A stretch of DNA of 64,000 nucleotides from Tanypteryx hageni (Eukaryota > Arthropoda > Insecta > Odonata > Petaluridae), in NCBI GenBank assembly GCA_028673005.1, contig CM054114.1:25258369-25322368 (forward strand), in the 5' to 3' direction. The position numbers were made by a program, and so were the translations under genes. Positions 23,131 through 35,540 of this stretch are shown piece by piece; the first letter of the stretch is position 1, and the number at the start of each line of letters is the position of its first letter. A model generated the notes under the pieces. The model searched no databases, was not told the DNA's origin, and was given only the letters and a program-made list of their open reading frames with translations.

Positions 23131-24565
23131 ACTATCTCCCCTCCATTTTCTCCGCTAATGCACTCCCATCACAAAGGGAAAGCACTCCCGCAAAAACTTT
23201 CCCTTTCATTTCGCCGCCTCGCGTTTCTCACTTTTTCATATTTTTTCGGATCGTATTGACGTTTATTCTAACGTGTAGCATGAAGGTTATCTTCGAAGTT
23301 TTTTGTCTTTTCCGGGGAGAAATAAAAAATGTTGCTTTTTAAACTATTAGCCTTTCGAAGGCTGTGAGGAGGGTTTTGAGCAGTTTTAGTTAGAAAGATG
23401 AGATTTCAGGTCATTTTTCTATGATTTGACGGTGCTTTGCGTAGAATACGGAGAATGAAAACCGCTGCCTCTTAGTTTCATATTGTACTTTTAGTTAAGT
23501 TAAAATATGGATTGAAGAATGTCACTGCGAAAAACTGATTGCGGTAAGTGATTTCCATAGTGACAAACTTTTATGCTAATTACAAATGTTAAGAAAGCCC
23601 ACTTATTTCAAACTGCACGGTTTTGCTTTATACAATTTCGATTTTGAGAGTTTTCCCTTTTTAGGTAAATACCTCGAATTGCACTGCAATCAATTTCATT
23701 TTAGCACGGTTAACGAAACGGCCTCCGCTATGTTAAAATGCTTCATTTTGGCACAGTGATGATAATCAATGAAACAGTTCTGACTAACGTGTAATTAAAT
23801 CGTTGGCTGTTAAGCTCAAGTTGACGCTCCAGTGTAACCTGACGTCTACCAATGGAGAAAATCATCCTAACCTGCAAGGTCTTTTTCCAATGACGCATAT
23901 ACAGTGTATGGGATGGGTGCATAGAGCATACTGATATTCCTTCCTCTCCGTACCTTATAGGTTCGGCTAAAACAAAGGTCCTGTTTCTCTGATGTCTTGC
24001 AATTGTTATGACAACCAAAGTCAAAAAATATCTTATCTATAAGTCGTGAATAATCCACACACCGAAAACTAATTGCTGTCAATAAGATGCGATGGACTAC
24101 AAAACTGGAGTGGTGGAATGAATTTATAATTTTCACAGATTTTCAGAACATAACGCGCTGTCGAAGATCAGCCATGCCAGTAAGATCAACAGATGCGGAA
24201 AATCGCTTCGGAAAAAAGAGGGAGCGATAATATATCAATTAACTCCGTAATTTATACAATGGAAAGTAATAACAGCGAGATCATAACCACCTTTACTGCT
24301 ATACTAATTGCCTCCATCGTGCAAGTATCGAGGCAGATGAAATTTAGTCACGGAAACACCTGCCCAAAAAACCGAATTTTAATTAAAAACCGCGATGGAC
24401 CAACATAACCGAGGAGCATTTTACAGGAAGATCAGCGATCAAGTCCTTCACGTTCGCTCGATTGAGGAAATCAATCTCGTAGGAAGCAGTTCATATTTGT
24501 TGGAGAAATCGTCCGGTGATTGAACAGGGAACTATCTAGTGCGTCTTATAACCGAAAAAAATGAA

Positions 24566-24703
24566 GAACAAGCATTTAAAAAATACTTGTTTCGGGTATC
24601 TCTAATGGCCGCAACAGGGTTATAAAAAACCAATTAATTGTTTTTTATAATCTTGTTGTGGCTATTGGAAATACCCGAGACAAATATTTTTAAATAGTTG
24701 TTC
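24566..24703. mobile_element. 138-bp palindromic (foldback) element
   Basis: Two arms of about 65 bases are imperfect reverse complements: GAACAAGCATTTAAAAAATA... and TCGGGTATCTCTAATGGCCG on the left pair with ...TAAATAGTTGTTC and GGCTATTGGAAATACCCGAG on the right, around an AATTAATT core. It has no coding capacity. It is likely a palindromic MITE; I could not settle the target duplication. Confidence 0.8.
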
Positions 24704-24789
24704 ATGAATCGCCAGGAAAGAACGAAGTTTGTGTTAGCTGATCGTCGCTATGACAAATCTACAAAAGGTCTTTTTCGTATAGGGATATT

Positions 24790-25025
24790 ACAAAAAAATC
24801 TGATGTGGCAACTACATAACTTTCTCCATGCCTGTAATATTTCTAAAAATTCCAAAAAGGTTAAATGATAATGGATATTTTGAGGAACTGAGAGAAAATT
24901 TTAAAGATTTGACAAACAAAGGTTGTATAAAATTAAATTTCCTAGAGCATTTATTCTATAATTTTTTACATTAATCAAATATTAAAGCAAATATTAAAAA
25001 AGGGATGTGACAAGAGTAAACACCC
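24790..25025 (+). repeat. Interspersed repeat, family A, copy 3 (internal segment missing)
   Basis: Left part (AAAAATCTGATGTGGC, CTCCATGCCTGTAATATTT) and right part (GACAAACAAAGGTTGTA, GTGACAAGAGTA) match copy 2. The roughly 250 bases between them in copy 2, which hold the AACAATAGTCGTCGG block, are absent. Confidence 0.7.
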
Positions 25026-25550
25026 ACTCGATACAGTTATCGCTTTGCAGCCAAGTGATATACGTGCAAGTTTACGAGAATATCACGTTACATTCTGATT
25101 CATTTATTAAAGATCGACAAAATGTATTAAAATATGTACGCCGTGGATGGATCCGAAGATCAAATCATATGGAATGATGATTTCGGTGAAGTGGTTAATG
25201 CGGATGAAGGCGACGTTCTCGGCGATGCCATTTACGCAGACGATGAAAGTGAACACAAGATCGCGGATGAACTATTTGAAAACAGTGATTGTGAATTCGA
25301 AGATTTTAGTCATTAGGACAGCTATAAATAAAGAAAAAATGATTCTCTGTTTTGCTTTGAAATTTTTTAAAATAAATGCTATCAGAATGCAATGAAAAGT
25401 ACAATTTATATAGAAAGTCATGCCCGAAAATAAAAGTATTTCCTTAGCAGAAAAAGTTATATGTGTTTGTTACCAGGTGTAATACGCACCCTAAGTTTTT
25501 GCGGATATTTTGAGGAAAAAAATGCGTATTATAATCGGAAAATTACGGTA
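25026..25550 (+). pseudogene. pogo/Tigger-type transposon 3' relic
   Basis: Near 25108-25145 one frame reads DRQNVLKYVRRGW. Then, shifted, the frame opening at 25134 reads AVDGSEDQIIW followed by an acidic tail ending CEFEDF. This resembles the C-terminal end of pogo/Tigger transposases (alpha-helical segment, a DGSED-W motif, acidic tail). The stretch ends at 25537-25550 with GCGTATTATAATCGGAAAATTACGGTA, of the type seen at Tigger ends, followed by TA. The catalytic core and left end are missing. The 60-residue open frame is therefore a transposase remnant, not a small gene. Confidence 0.5.
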
Positions 25551-25911
25551 TTTTGAATGTGGGATTAATTGAATGTGGGTATTTTATACGGAATGTACAT
25601 ATGGTTTATTATTAACAAAAGTGATAAATTTAAATTACATTTAATTTAGCACGTCATTATAAACTACATTTTAATTAATATTTATCATTATATCTAAATC
25701 TACCTAAATTATATCTATTATCATTTCCAGTTATTTGTATTTTCACCCCCTGACGTTACGTGAGTTTAATGTAGGGCTCGACAAATCCAGGGCGCCAGGT
25801 CCCCGTGGCGCCTAGATATTGTATATGCTTGCTGTAGTTAGGTTATGGTTATACTGGAGTCACGTGCTGTAGTCATATTGTATTATTGGGCTCAGCAGCA
25901 GGTGCAGAAAA

Positions 25912-26152
25912 ATAGAGGGAGGGAGGGAGAGAGGAAGGGAGAGAGAGGGGGAGGGAGAGGAGGAGAGAGAGGGGGAGAGAGAGAGGGGGAGAGAGAGGGA
26001 GAGGAGGAGAGAGAAGGGGAGAGAGAGAGAGGGGGAGAGAGAGAGAGAGGGGGAGAGAGAGGGGGGAGAGAGAGGGGGGAGAGAGAGTGCGGGAGAGAGG
26101 AAGGAGGAGAGAGAGGAAGGAGGAGAGAGAGAGAGAGAGAGAAAAAGATGGA
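25912..26152. repeat. (GA)n/(GGGGA)n microsatellite
   Basis: Nearly pure purine tract of GAGAGG, GGGGGAGA and GAGAGA units on the plus strand. The arginine/glutamate/glycine-rich open frame over it is an artefact. Confidence 0.9.
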
Positions 26153-26154
26153 AA

Positions 26155-28920
26155 GTTTTGAGCTGTAGAAGGATAGTTATAATTATAGGGAACGAGATTT
26201 AGAGAGTGTTATATACTGTAAGTCTTCATTTCAATTACCGTTTTTCTCCCAAATCAGCGATTTCTGTGGAGCACTGATTGAAAGAGTTCGGGCTTTACTA
26301 ATAAGGCTTCTTTCTTAAGGCAATTGTGGCAGAAATTGTGCCAGCTCTTCTGATTTATGAGCGTACACAGGAAATTCTGTGAAACGGAGGTCTTTCTTTA
26401 GTTTTCTAGAACCTGAAAATGATATTTCCTTTCATTATTAGCAATTATAGATTTTAGATTACTTTCACCTTAGTTTCCGTAAGACCTCATGATTTAAAGT
26501 TGTTTCCTACAGGTTTTAAAATTCAATTTGAATTACCATTATTAAGATAATTACCGCGATATTTGTAATTAGTTCAACAATAGAAATAAATTTAAAACTA
26601 ATTTATGACGGTTAGATTTGTTTATATTGTTAGTATACATTTTAATTAAATTCTTTGTAATAATTCAGTTGCCTAATTGCTAATATATTACCAATTAATA
26701 CGATCTTTTGAAAAGAGTTCAATATTAAAAATCCATTTAAAACTAATTTATGTCAATAGGATTTGTTTATACTTCTGCTACCCATTTTAATCATAATAAT
26801 TTCAATATTCCAATTTCCTGTTTTTGAACGCTCTATGAAATCCTGATACAGGCCTATAATAAAACAGTAGAAGGAAAGATAAAAGCCTCAGAATAACGGA
26901 AGGAAATATATTCTTTGCTAAGAAAATCGCTAATAATAAGTTAGAAGGTATATATTTTATGGTTTTATTGATAAGTTTTAAATTATAATTTTGTTTCAAT
27001 TGCTATTAAAATAATAACTGATGCGAAATCGTTAAAATATTCAGCATCACAATTAATTTATAATTAATGGAAAACCAATTTAAGATGGTAAGATTTATTT
27101 ATACCGCTGCTAGGTTATAAATGAATGACCACCAAAAAATGTAAAATAAAAGCTTTTAAAAAGTAATTTTTAACCGTTTACGCCAAAAATAATGTATTAT
27201 AAGTTTTTATGCAGGTATTTGATATAAATACAAAGAGAAGAAGACATATTTACAACATGAGCCACCAAACTTTTACACAAAAATTGCAAATTTTCTTGTT
27301 TTTTATTTAATACATGGAATTTTATTTACATTTTTGTCGCCATAGATATTCTCTCGTTTTGATCCCATTCGATGCAAAGCGCTCAGAACGAGGAAATTTC
27401 ACCGAAAATAGCTGCCAATTTACCGAAGTCATCAACCGTGATTTCGCCGTGACGGTTGACTATCTCGCGGCAGACTTGATTCGCTGTAAACATCCGTCGC
27501 ATACACGCACAGACAAACACGCGCTGTGGGTGTTCGTAACGGTCCGTATTAAGATTGACTTATGCCTGTGTTGACATCTATTCCTTCAGGGACCCAGCCC
27601 TTCCATTCTATTTCATGTCTAACCTATACTTTAACATCATAGTTTACCGCCAACTCGAGATTTTAACCCATTTCGCTGCGAATCATCTCAGGAAAAGGGG
27701 CTAGCTGCCCCAAGAACTTTGAATATTCCTACACAGCAACTCAAATCAAAGTGAGTCCCTACTAATCTTGACTCCAGTGGAACGTAGATCGCTCAATTAT
27801 CTTAAATCTTCAATATTTGCTATTAGCGGCTCTTGGGATAACTACACGGGGCTCTAATATGACACGGATTTGCCAAGACGAAGTATGTTCTTAGCCCTTT
27901 CATGGCGTCTGATATGCCATATGACATCATCGTTTTTATGATGTCCCCAGAATGAGGGAAATTTGAACAATTCTGTGGTTAAAAAATATTCCTTGAAATT
28001 TCCTTTCGACTATGTACGCCTATTTATGAGATTTGGGTAGTTGGGATCAGACATACATCTTGGAAAGGCTTTGAAGTAACCAGGGCAGGGAAAAGTCAGG
28101 CGCCTTCTCGCCGATGACGACTAAAAGTTGAACAGTTACCACTATATTTTTTGTCATATTCTATCAATCAAGTAAAGTCAATAATTCGGCATTATTTTTG
28201 ACAGTGTATGTGTAATCTATGCAGAATCAAATAACCCCAATTCTAAATCGTATCCATACGGAATCATATCTTTGTTTTAGAAAGTAACAAATTAATTTGG
28301 TAAATTGTTTTAAATCTCATTATGTGAAGCTTTACTACCTTATGTTTTCAATATCATTATTTTGTACGGCCCTTAGAAGGTTAAAATTCAGATAATGGGG
28401 TTTATGGTTCGCATTGACGAGATTTTATTGAGCTTAGGGCGTGGCATTCCAGATTGCAGATAGAGGAAGGGGCATTTCGGAGTGCTTTGTTTATAAGCTT
28501 GCTATTAGATAATCAACAACAGCGCTCTATTTGTACAATGTGTGCATCAGAGAGAAGGTATGAGAGTTTCTGATCTGAAGGAAGGCGCAAGAAGGTGGTA
28601 TGAAACCCAACACTCCTCTTTAGATTCGCATTACACGGATTCACATTACACGGCGCTTCTTCAGAACGTATTCCCCGTATTAAAAGAGGACCGGGCTAAC
28701 AAACCTCATCATTTTCACTATTTATTTACTTGATCAATCGTTGTCGCACAGTCCGTATGCTTTAGCTGTACAATCCACCGTGAATTTCAACAATTACGCA
28801 CGAATACGAACCAGCGGATTTGCATAAGCAATATATGCGAGTTGCTTTTGTGTTTCTAAGGTCCCAATTGAATCACTATTATATCATTCTCGACAAAATG
28901 CTGTCGCCTTTGACATCGAC
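26155..28920. other. Unassigned DNA
   Basis: AT-rich sequence with no recognised element. A modestly CpG-richer patch at 27360-27550 contains an unrecognised open frame; I do not assign it a function. Confidence 0.5.
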
Positions 28921-29875
28921 TTCCCTTTTACTCCCCACACCTCTTTCGTCATTAGTTCTTTAAGCTTCTTTCGACCCATTCTCGTTCCTTCCAATTTTAT
29001 TTCCTCGCTTCCCCTCCCCCACCGTCTTCCTCAACCGAAAACTCTTTCGTCACGCAACCGTCATCTCGCTGTCTCGTGTTACTTTTCCCAACTCCATCTC
29101 TGTTTTTTCTCTCTTCCTCCAATTACCCTCCCCTCCTCCTTCTTTCTTCGCCTTGTTTCACCATTTCGACCCATTCTTTCCATCCCTTTTCCATCACATT
29201 CACTCTCCTGTTTCAATCTCTTACCTACAAAGTCCCATCTCCCAAACCTTCTCTCTCTGTTTTCTCTTAACCTCCCTCTACCCTTCTCCTACTTCTCTCT
29301 CTCTCTCTCTTTCTCACCCCATCTCCTCCCAACTTGAAACTGACATTCGGCGTTAAGAGACTTTTATTTCACCCCTTCTCCACCTTTCTACCTTTTCCCC
29401 CAAACTCCGCTCCTTTTTTGGTTGACACCTCCTCTTGATTCTAATTCAAGGCGAATAGACCTCTTTCTCCACCTTTCATTCTCCACCCCACCCTCCTCTT
29501 TCTCCCCCTCTCTCTCACTCTCTCTCAACCTCCCTCTCTCTCTCCGACCTCTCTTCTCATGCGCTATCTGGCCAGAATTTCCAATTCCATTTGGTGCGAG
29601 ATACAGCCAAACTCCTCTTCACCTCCCCCTCCTCCCCTCCCACCTCCCTCTTCTCTCTCACTCCCTCGTTACCTCTCCCTCTCGAAAATCGCATCTCTAC
29701 GCCACGCTGAACATTCGACGGGAGAAGGAATGCTTCTTCCCTCGGCCCCATCCCTCCCTCCCTATCTCTCTCTCTCTCTCTCTCTCTCTCCCCCTATCTC
29801 TCTATCTCTCTCCCTAGCTCTCTCTCTCTCTCTCTCTCTCTCCCTATCTCTCTCTCTCTCTCCCTTCCGAGAACT
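28920..29875. repeat. Long pyrimidine-rich tract with (CT)n cores
   Basis: CT-dominated on the plus strand, with pure (CT)n runs at about 29300-29320, 29765-29795 and 29818-29865. Long serine/leucine/proline-rich frames are artefacts of composition. Confidence 0.85.
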
Positions 29876-29939
29876 CACCGCTTTATTTATTTCTCGTATA
29901 CACGCGCCCTTGCTCCTCTCGACTTGTCATCGTGCATGC

Positions 29940-30876
29940 TAACGTCATTTGCCTGTCGCTAAGGGAGGTGGGGGAGGAGAGTGGTTGACATGGCGGAGAT
30001 AGTTAGTTATCTTATCTGCAGATTTGATTATCCTCCGAATGTAGTGTGGCCCGTTTTATTTTTCGGGCTGGTGTTTTTTAAAAGGGATTTATATTTGGAA
30101 AAATAATAATAATGTTGGGTGAGTGATATTCGAAAAGGAAGCGTGCCGGGTATTATCTCTGGATTCCGCTAATATAGTATTATTTCTTTAATGTTATTTT
30201 TGAATGGGCGTTTTAAAACTTGAATGCATGTTATAGCACAGAAATAATCAAATTGTTTTGAATATACTTGAAATTGAATATTCGTAAGCAATACTGTAAT
30301 TATTTCACTAGCATATCGTAATATACTCTTATCACGATGCCCGGTAAACTACCCTAATATATTTCTATATTTAAAGAAATAAATTTACACAATTTCTGCA
30401 GAAAATGTATATAATAGTTGAATTGTAAAAATTACTCTAATACAGTATATTTATTGTTAGATGATTTGACGATGTTTAAGATAGCGTAATTTTATCAGAG
30501 TTTTAAACAAAAATCTATATGCGGTGTTTAGGGATTTCTTCGCCCTACGGATCGTATAGCTTCCAAATATCTGGAATAGGTTCAAATATCTGTAAATTAT
30601 AATCGCTGACTAAATGGAAGTTTAATATCCTCGTGGACTTCTCAATAATTTCGCGTCTGGAGGAGTTGCTAATATAATTCATAGCCGAGACTTTGTTATT
30701 TGAAAATAAAAGTTCAGGATTGAATTTATGTAATCACATTTCAACTTCTTCATCATTACCAGTTTCTTAAAAACCAAGAGTATTTTGTTTCGATTTTCCG
30801 TATGCCCATTTTCAGTGGCAGATAATGAACTGAATAAGATAAAAGAACGTAATTTTTAAGATTGGATCTCCCAAGC
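29940..30876. other. Unassigned DNA with a GATA-motif cluster at its left edge
   Basis: At 29994-30030 GATA-type motifs (GAGATAG, TTATCT, TTATCTG, GATTATCC) occur within 40 bases. This could be a regulatory site or chance in AT-rich DNA. The rest of the interval holds nothing recognised. Confidence 0.3.
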
Positions 30877-31544
30877 CAGTGTTTCCCAACCTTTATGTTG
30901 GCAAGGGCGCCTTCAAAAGCTAAAGCGGAGGGCGCCGCCGATATTTTCCTCCCCCCTCCCCCCGCTCAACACTTACAGCTCAGCTCGTAGCTATATGTTT
31001 ATTTACAATTAGGCTTGGTTTAATTTAAATTTAAATCGATAAATGTCGAAAAAATCGAATTCGTAAAAATTTAAAAATAGACGAAAATGAATTGTCGATT
31101 TTTCAATACTTAATTTTCTATGAAATTATCAGGATTATTAAATTTGCTTTGTAACACTTACATATTTTAACGCCATACGCCTATAGCAAAAGAGAAAATC
31201 GACATTTTGCATACCAAACAGCTACACTTCATTCGGCATTCCAACCCCTTTCTAAGACCCCTTACATCTTAAGGATCCATACTGAGCTGACATGAGTACG
31301 GGACCACACAATATGATCGGTTTACTGCACTCTGTCTTTAATCTAGACTACACCTGATAAGTCCTACGCCTCTAAGTCATGAAGTCTTTTTAGATTAGTA
31401 CTTTCTAGATCCTGTGGACGCTCATCACTATGCGTCAAAAGAGGTAAATTTTTTAGGGAGGAGAATTGAGCAAACCTCGGCGGACGCCACAGCGTACCTT
31501 TGCGGGCGTCATCGCACCCGCAGGCACCGCGTTGAGAACCCCTG
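30877..31544. mobile_element. Non-autonomous hAT element, 668 bp
   Basis: The left end CAGTGTTTCCCAACCTT and the right end read inward CAGGGGTTCTCAACGC are hAT-type terminal inverted repeats. Each is followed by G/C-rich subterminal sequence with GGCGCC or GGGTGC. The flanking octamers TCCCAAGC and TCATAAGC match at six of eight positions, consistent with an aged 8-bp target duplication. No transposase is readable inside. Confidence 0.8.
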
Positions 31545-33240
31545 TCATAAGCCAGTATCTGGGCAACCTGCTCAACATTTGAAGAGATGGTTTCTAAGAA
31601 AAAGGATCCCCATATTACTTCAAATGCAAGCGAGAACTTTGAAGTAGTGATGTGAAAACAAGCGAAGACCTTCTATCGGCAAAAAAACACAGATCTCGAC
31701 TATCCTTAGAGATTACTCATGGGGTGGGAAAATTAAAATTTCTCAGGTGCTGCACCATTTCAATGTTAAACAGAATTTCGTGTCAACCCCACTTTGCAAT
31801 GTTTTGGAGGCAAATTTTATTAAAGGAAGGATTATTGCCCTGATGACCTATTAATATATTCCAAATCGTTGGTTTGATTAATAAACAAAGCTTTCGCGGC
31901 ACCTGTGCCAATTAGCTGCGGAATCCTAGGTGCGAAATACTTTTGAAATGTATTTATTTATAAGAGTGTTACCATAGTTTAGACGTAATTCTCCTTGCTA
32001 GTATAGCTCTAAAACAGTCACGTCAAAATAAAAGAGGCATCAAGGCCCCATTAAAGCAATGGATTAATGGAAGGGCCGCATTAAGGTTACAGTTGTTTAA
32101 TGAAGGCAAAATTTGAAAAAGTAGGTTTTTTCTAGAAAATTGAACGTTATTTTAAAAAAATACAATAAATAATAAACCGCGTTCTATTTACCACAATAAC
32201 TAAGTAAGAATATTTTCTCCTTCCCACAAAAATAAAGATTTTTATATGAATCTCATTCGTTGAGAAAAAATATTCTCATTCGCAGCCTTCCTCGAATTAT
32301 TCTCCTTCCGCTGCAATGCACAGTAATTTATCCTGGATCAATTTCTTTTAACGCATTGACCTTCCATGGCTAGTTAACTGGCCATCGATGACTTTCGCGG
32401 GAGGCCCGTGTCGTTAACTGGCCATGGGAATCAGTCACTTTCCGTGATTTCCCTATGCTGGTTTTCGTTTTGTACTTTCAGTCGGCCTCTGACAAGCTCC
32501 AATATTTCATTCGGTCGTCGTCGTTTTTATTTCTGTTGCAAGATGGCAAAGTTATTGACATCGTGTACTTCCATGAAAAAAGAAGATTATTTTACACGGC
32601 GTCTGGGAAGAGTGCAGCAAATTCGATGGGCAGTCAATGTGCATTGATACGCAGCATCTCGCGCGTTGCTGCGATGACTTATTCCTCACTACCGAAGCCA
32701 ACTTTGAAATTGCATATAGCAACGATACTAGTTAAACAGTAAGAATAAATCTTGCTTCTATGCATAGCTAAAAGTTAGTAATTGACAATAATGCAGGAAT
32801 GGTATGCCTTCAAGCGCTTGTAGCGCACTCTGAAGGACAATCCGGGAAATTTTTATTTTAACACGTAGTACCTAGTATATCAGAAAGCCAGAATAATTCG
32901 TCATATATTACCCAAGTAAGATATGTCACAGAGCTCATTCCGCAATAACCGCGGTAAAGCATGAAACCCGATGGGGAGTCATTGCACGTAAGTCAACACG
33001 TCTTCGGTCCACGTTTCACTTATTGGGGGATGACATTAACTTGCATGGTGATTTTCAAGGAACGCTGAATATACAGAATTAGGAAATATCATTCACATTT
33101 AATTACGAAATAAATATCCGTTGGAATCGTGGAATCCTTCAAAATCATTGTTATACTTTGATTAATTATGTATAGACCAGTGTATTTTCCCGTCGAAAAT
33201 TTCGGTTATGCATGACTAAAGAGCTAAAATTTAACCAATA
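31545..33240. other. Unassigned DNA with a local imperfect inverted repeat
   Basis: At 32363-32432, TTCCATGGCTAGTTAAC and GTTAACTGGCCATGGGAA form an imperfect inverted repeat, with GTTAACTGGCCAT also directly repeated. A short open frame with an ATGGCA start near 32543 has no recognisable similarity. Nothing else assigned. Confidence 0.4.
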
Positions 33241-33345
33241 CTTCCCTCCCCCCTCTCTTTCTCCTCACTCTCGCTCTCTCCCACTCTCTCTCGCTTTCTT
33301 TCCCTCACTCCAATTCCCTTCCTCTCTACCTCAAAATTTTTTATC
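33240..33345. repeat. CT-rich microsatellite patch
   Basis: Degenerate CTCT/CCCT sequence on the plus strand. Confidence 0.7.
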
Positions 33346-33388
33346 TTCTTCAGCCTGACGGAATTATAAATAGATCATTACTGATAGA

Positions 33389-33715
33389 TCTTGTGTTCAC
33401 ACACTAAAGCTGATTCACCTCTTGCCTACGCGCAATGGGTATCTAAGAGGTAGTGCAGTGAATAGCTGGATAGCAAGGGAGAAGAGAATCCCGGTGCCGG
33501 CATTAGCCTACTCTTAACGAAGAACACCAAGGGAGGCAAGGGCTTAACGCCCCTTTCGAAGGACGGAACCCTGAATTTGCGCGGTCTCCTCATACCACAC
33601 AAATAGGGGGCCGGGCGACCTTGGAAAAAATCCTACTTGCGCAGGATTCGTGCCCTCTGCCTTTTCAAACAGCAGGCGAGTAGCAGCCAGCGTACTAACC
33701 ACTACACCACCGGCA
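33389..33715 (-). mobile_element. tRNA-derived SINE, copy 1, with target duplication
   Basis: On the minus strand it begins GCCGGTGGTGTAGTGGTTAG, an RNA polymerase III A-box-like start. GCACGAATCCTGC follows as a decayed B-box, and the body is shared with the SINE at 61005-61313 (GAGGAGACCGC, GTCCTTC, CTAATGCCGGCACC). The insertion is flanked by CATTACTGATAGA (33376-33388) and CATTATTGATAGA (33716-33728), a 12 of 13 target-site duplication. The anticodon-arm region is degenerate, so it is not a functional tRNA gene. Confidence 0.85.
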
Positions 33716-33949
33716 CATTATTGATAGAGAATTATATGCCCTTGGATTTTATACCGCCGGTGGTTATGGGCGTGACCTATTCACTGACATAACTAATTAT
33801 ATAAATAGATTATCTCCTTTATCCCTGAATTTTGTTCGCTTGTATCTCTAATTACCTATAATTTCTTTAAATATTCCGCAGATACGTCTTTTTTGTATTA
33901 CTCGCAAGAATATCGCAGCGCGACAGAAATAAAAAAAAAACAAAGCGCC

Positions 33950-34750
33950 TCTGACTCGCTCGCGGCTTCTTTCCCAAAATCTAGAAACCTGATGAGGCAT
34001 TCACAAAATATTCACGCGCAACAATGGAACCACCGAACAAACCGCGGCCGAACGGAAATTTCATCGGGAGCCATTGTTGCCGAGGCAGCACGCGCGCGGT
34101 TGTTACCCCCAATAGCGCACGCGGAGCCTACGCCAGCACGCCTAATCCGCGCCGAAATCGGGAGAGAGGGGGAAGAAGAGGTAGTTGCACGCTCTCTCAT
34201 CTAACGAGCAGATCCCCAAACGATCCTTGATTCCACGACTCGGACGCCTACACACGGACTTTCAAGTCCGCAAGAGCTCCGCAGCGCCATCTTTTTTTTT
34301 GCCCCTCCAAACACCAATACGAGTTTACTCGGGAAGAAGTCTTTTGTTTTTTTTAATTGTGCGTGTGAGTGTTGGGCGGAGATAGAGTCTCCGGAAGGAT
34401 CGGACGCAGGCACACACAGAGAGACAGTGGATTTCGGGGACGGGTAGGAAGAGAGAGAGAGGGAGGGAGCTAGATTAGGGTCCTCGGCGTGAACGGAATG
34501 CTTAATCGCGATATCAGCGCCTCTTGCGTGCCTCTCAGGAACCTCTTCGCTTCATTACGTCCGGAGCGATACAGGAGTTGTACCTCTCGGGGTATGTATC
34601 GGATGCAGGGATCAGCTGCTCCCTCGGATGGAATGGACATGCGGCTTGCACAGAGGTAGCGGAGGGGGAGAGAAAGGGAAACGTGTGCGTGTGTGCGTCC
34701 CAAGCAGCCTCTCCCTGTATCTATCCGTCCACTAACTAACCCTTCTCAAA
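33950..34750. promoter_or_regulatory. CpG-rich island, possible promoter or 5' exon region
   Basis: GC-rich sequence with many CpG pairs (CGCGGCCG, GCACGCGCGCGG, CCGCGCCG) stands out sharply from the flanks. It also holds GAGAGAG runs (34448-34465). Several overlapping short frames are open on both strands, as expected from GC-rich DNA, and none resembles a known protein. In arthropods such islands can mark promoters of housekeeping or developmental genes, but no TATA box, initiator or exon could be proven. Confidence 0.35.
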
Positions 34751-35540
34751 CTACGTCCTTACCTTCCCCCTCTGTCTCTCCATCCAATGATTGATTGGAG
34801 AGGGCGGCGCGTCGTTAGCCCAGGGTTTCTATTCTGGCAATTGGGATAAAAAAATGCTGGTTGCGACGCATCCGAAATACATGTTGTTTAATTAAGAAAG
34901 CGTAATCAAGGTATGTATTTAGGTTTATAACCGTTTATTATACGAGTATAATATACTACAAGGAACTCTGTCCCTGGTCCTTTACGGAATCTAACCACGT
35001 TTAATGGCTAGCTTCTCTTCTCTATTGTTTTTAAAATAGGTAATTTGGCTTTAATTCAATGAACATATGAAACATAAAATACATCTCCATCATTTGTTTG
35101 ATATCAATAAATGAAAGAAATAAAGCGTTTTTTTTAACCAATAGGATATTTCGTGTATAGCAAAATTTGCAGCAATGGGTGGTGCTGTCTGTAGCTGAAG
35201 AAATTCACCATATAAATATATATAAATGATGTATTAAATCAGTCTGCTTCGCTTCCTATGATGAGGAAAAAGAAAATCAATTCAGGCAGGAAAACAAAAT
35301 TTCGCTCTTTCAGGCGTTTTCTTTTGTTTCATGTCTCGAACTTGCAAGATGATTAGTAATTTTAAAGTGCAAATAATATATGCTACACCTATCCCCTTGT
35401 TAATCAAAAGGAAAAACGAAACGGTCCTGGAATGGAACCCGTGACGTTACTGTAGAAATCTCTTAATAGGGACATGGATTCGAATTCTGGAAAAGTTATT
35501 TTTTCGCGATCACAACACCTCTATACGAATTTGTCTATGA
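34751..35540. other. Unassigned DNA with a possible SINE scrap
   Basis: Near 35425-35450 the minus strand reads GGGTTCCATTCCAGGA, reminiscent of a tRNA-type B-box. A similar scrap is at 38848-38872. No full SINE is present. Confidence 0.3.

Noticed and set aside
25845..26168. Arg/Glu/Gly-rich 107-codon frame
   Set aside because: Encoded by (GA)n/(GGGGA)n repeat.
29422..29942. Overlapping 131- and 127-codon frames
   Set aside because: Low-complexity CT tract; no domain, no splice logic.
32408..32742. Short frames including an ATGGCA start near 32543
   Set aside because: No similarity recognised; length is within chance expectation for this sequence.
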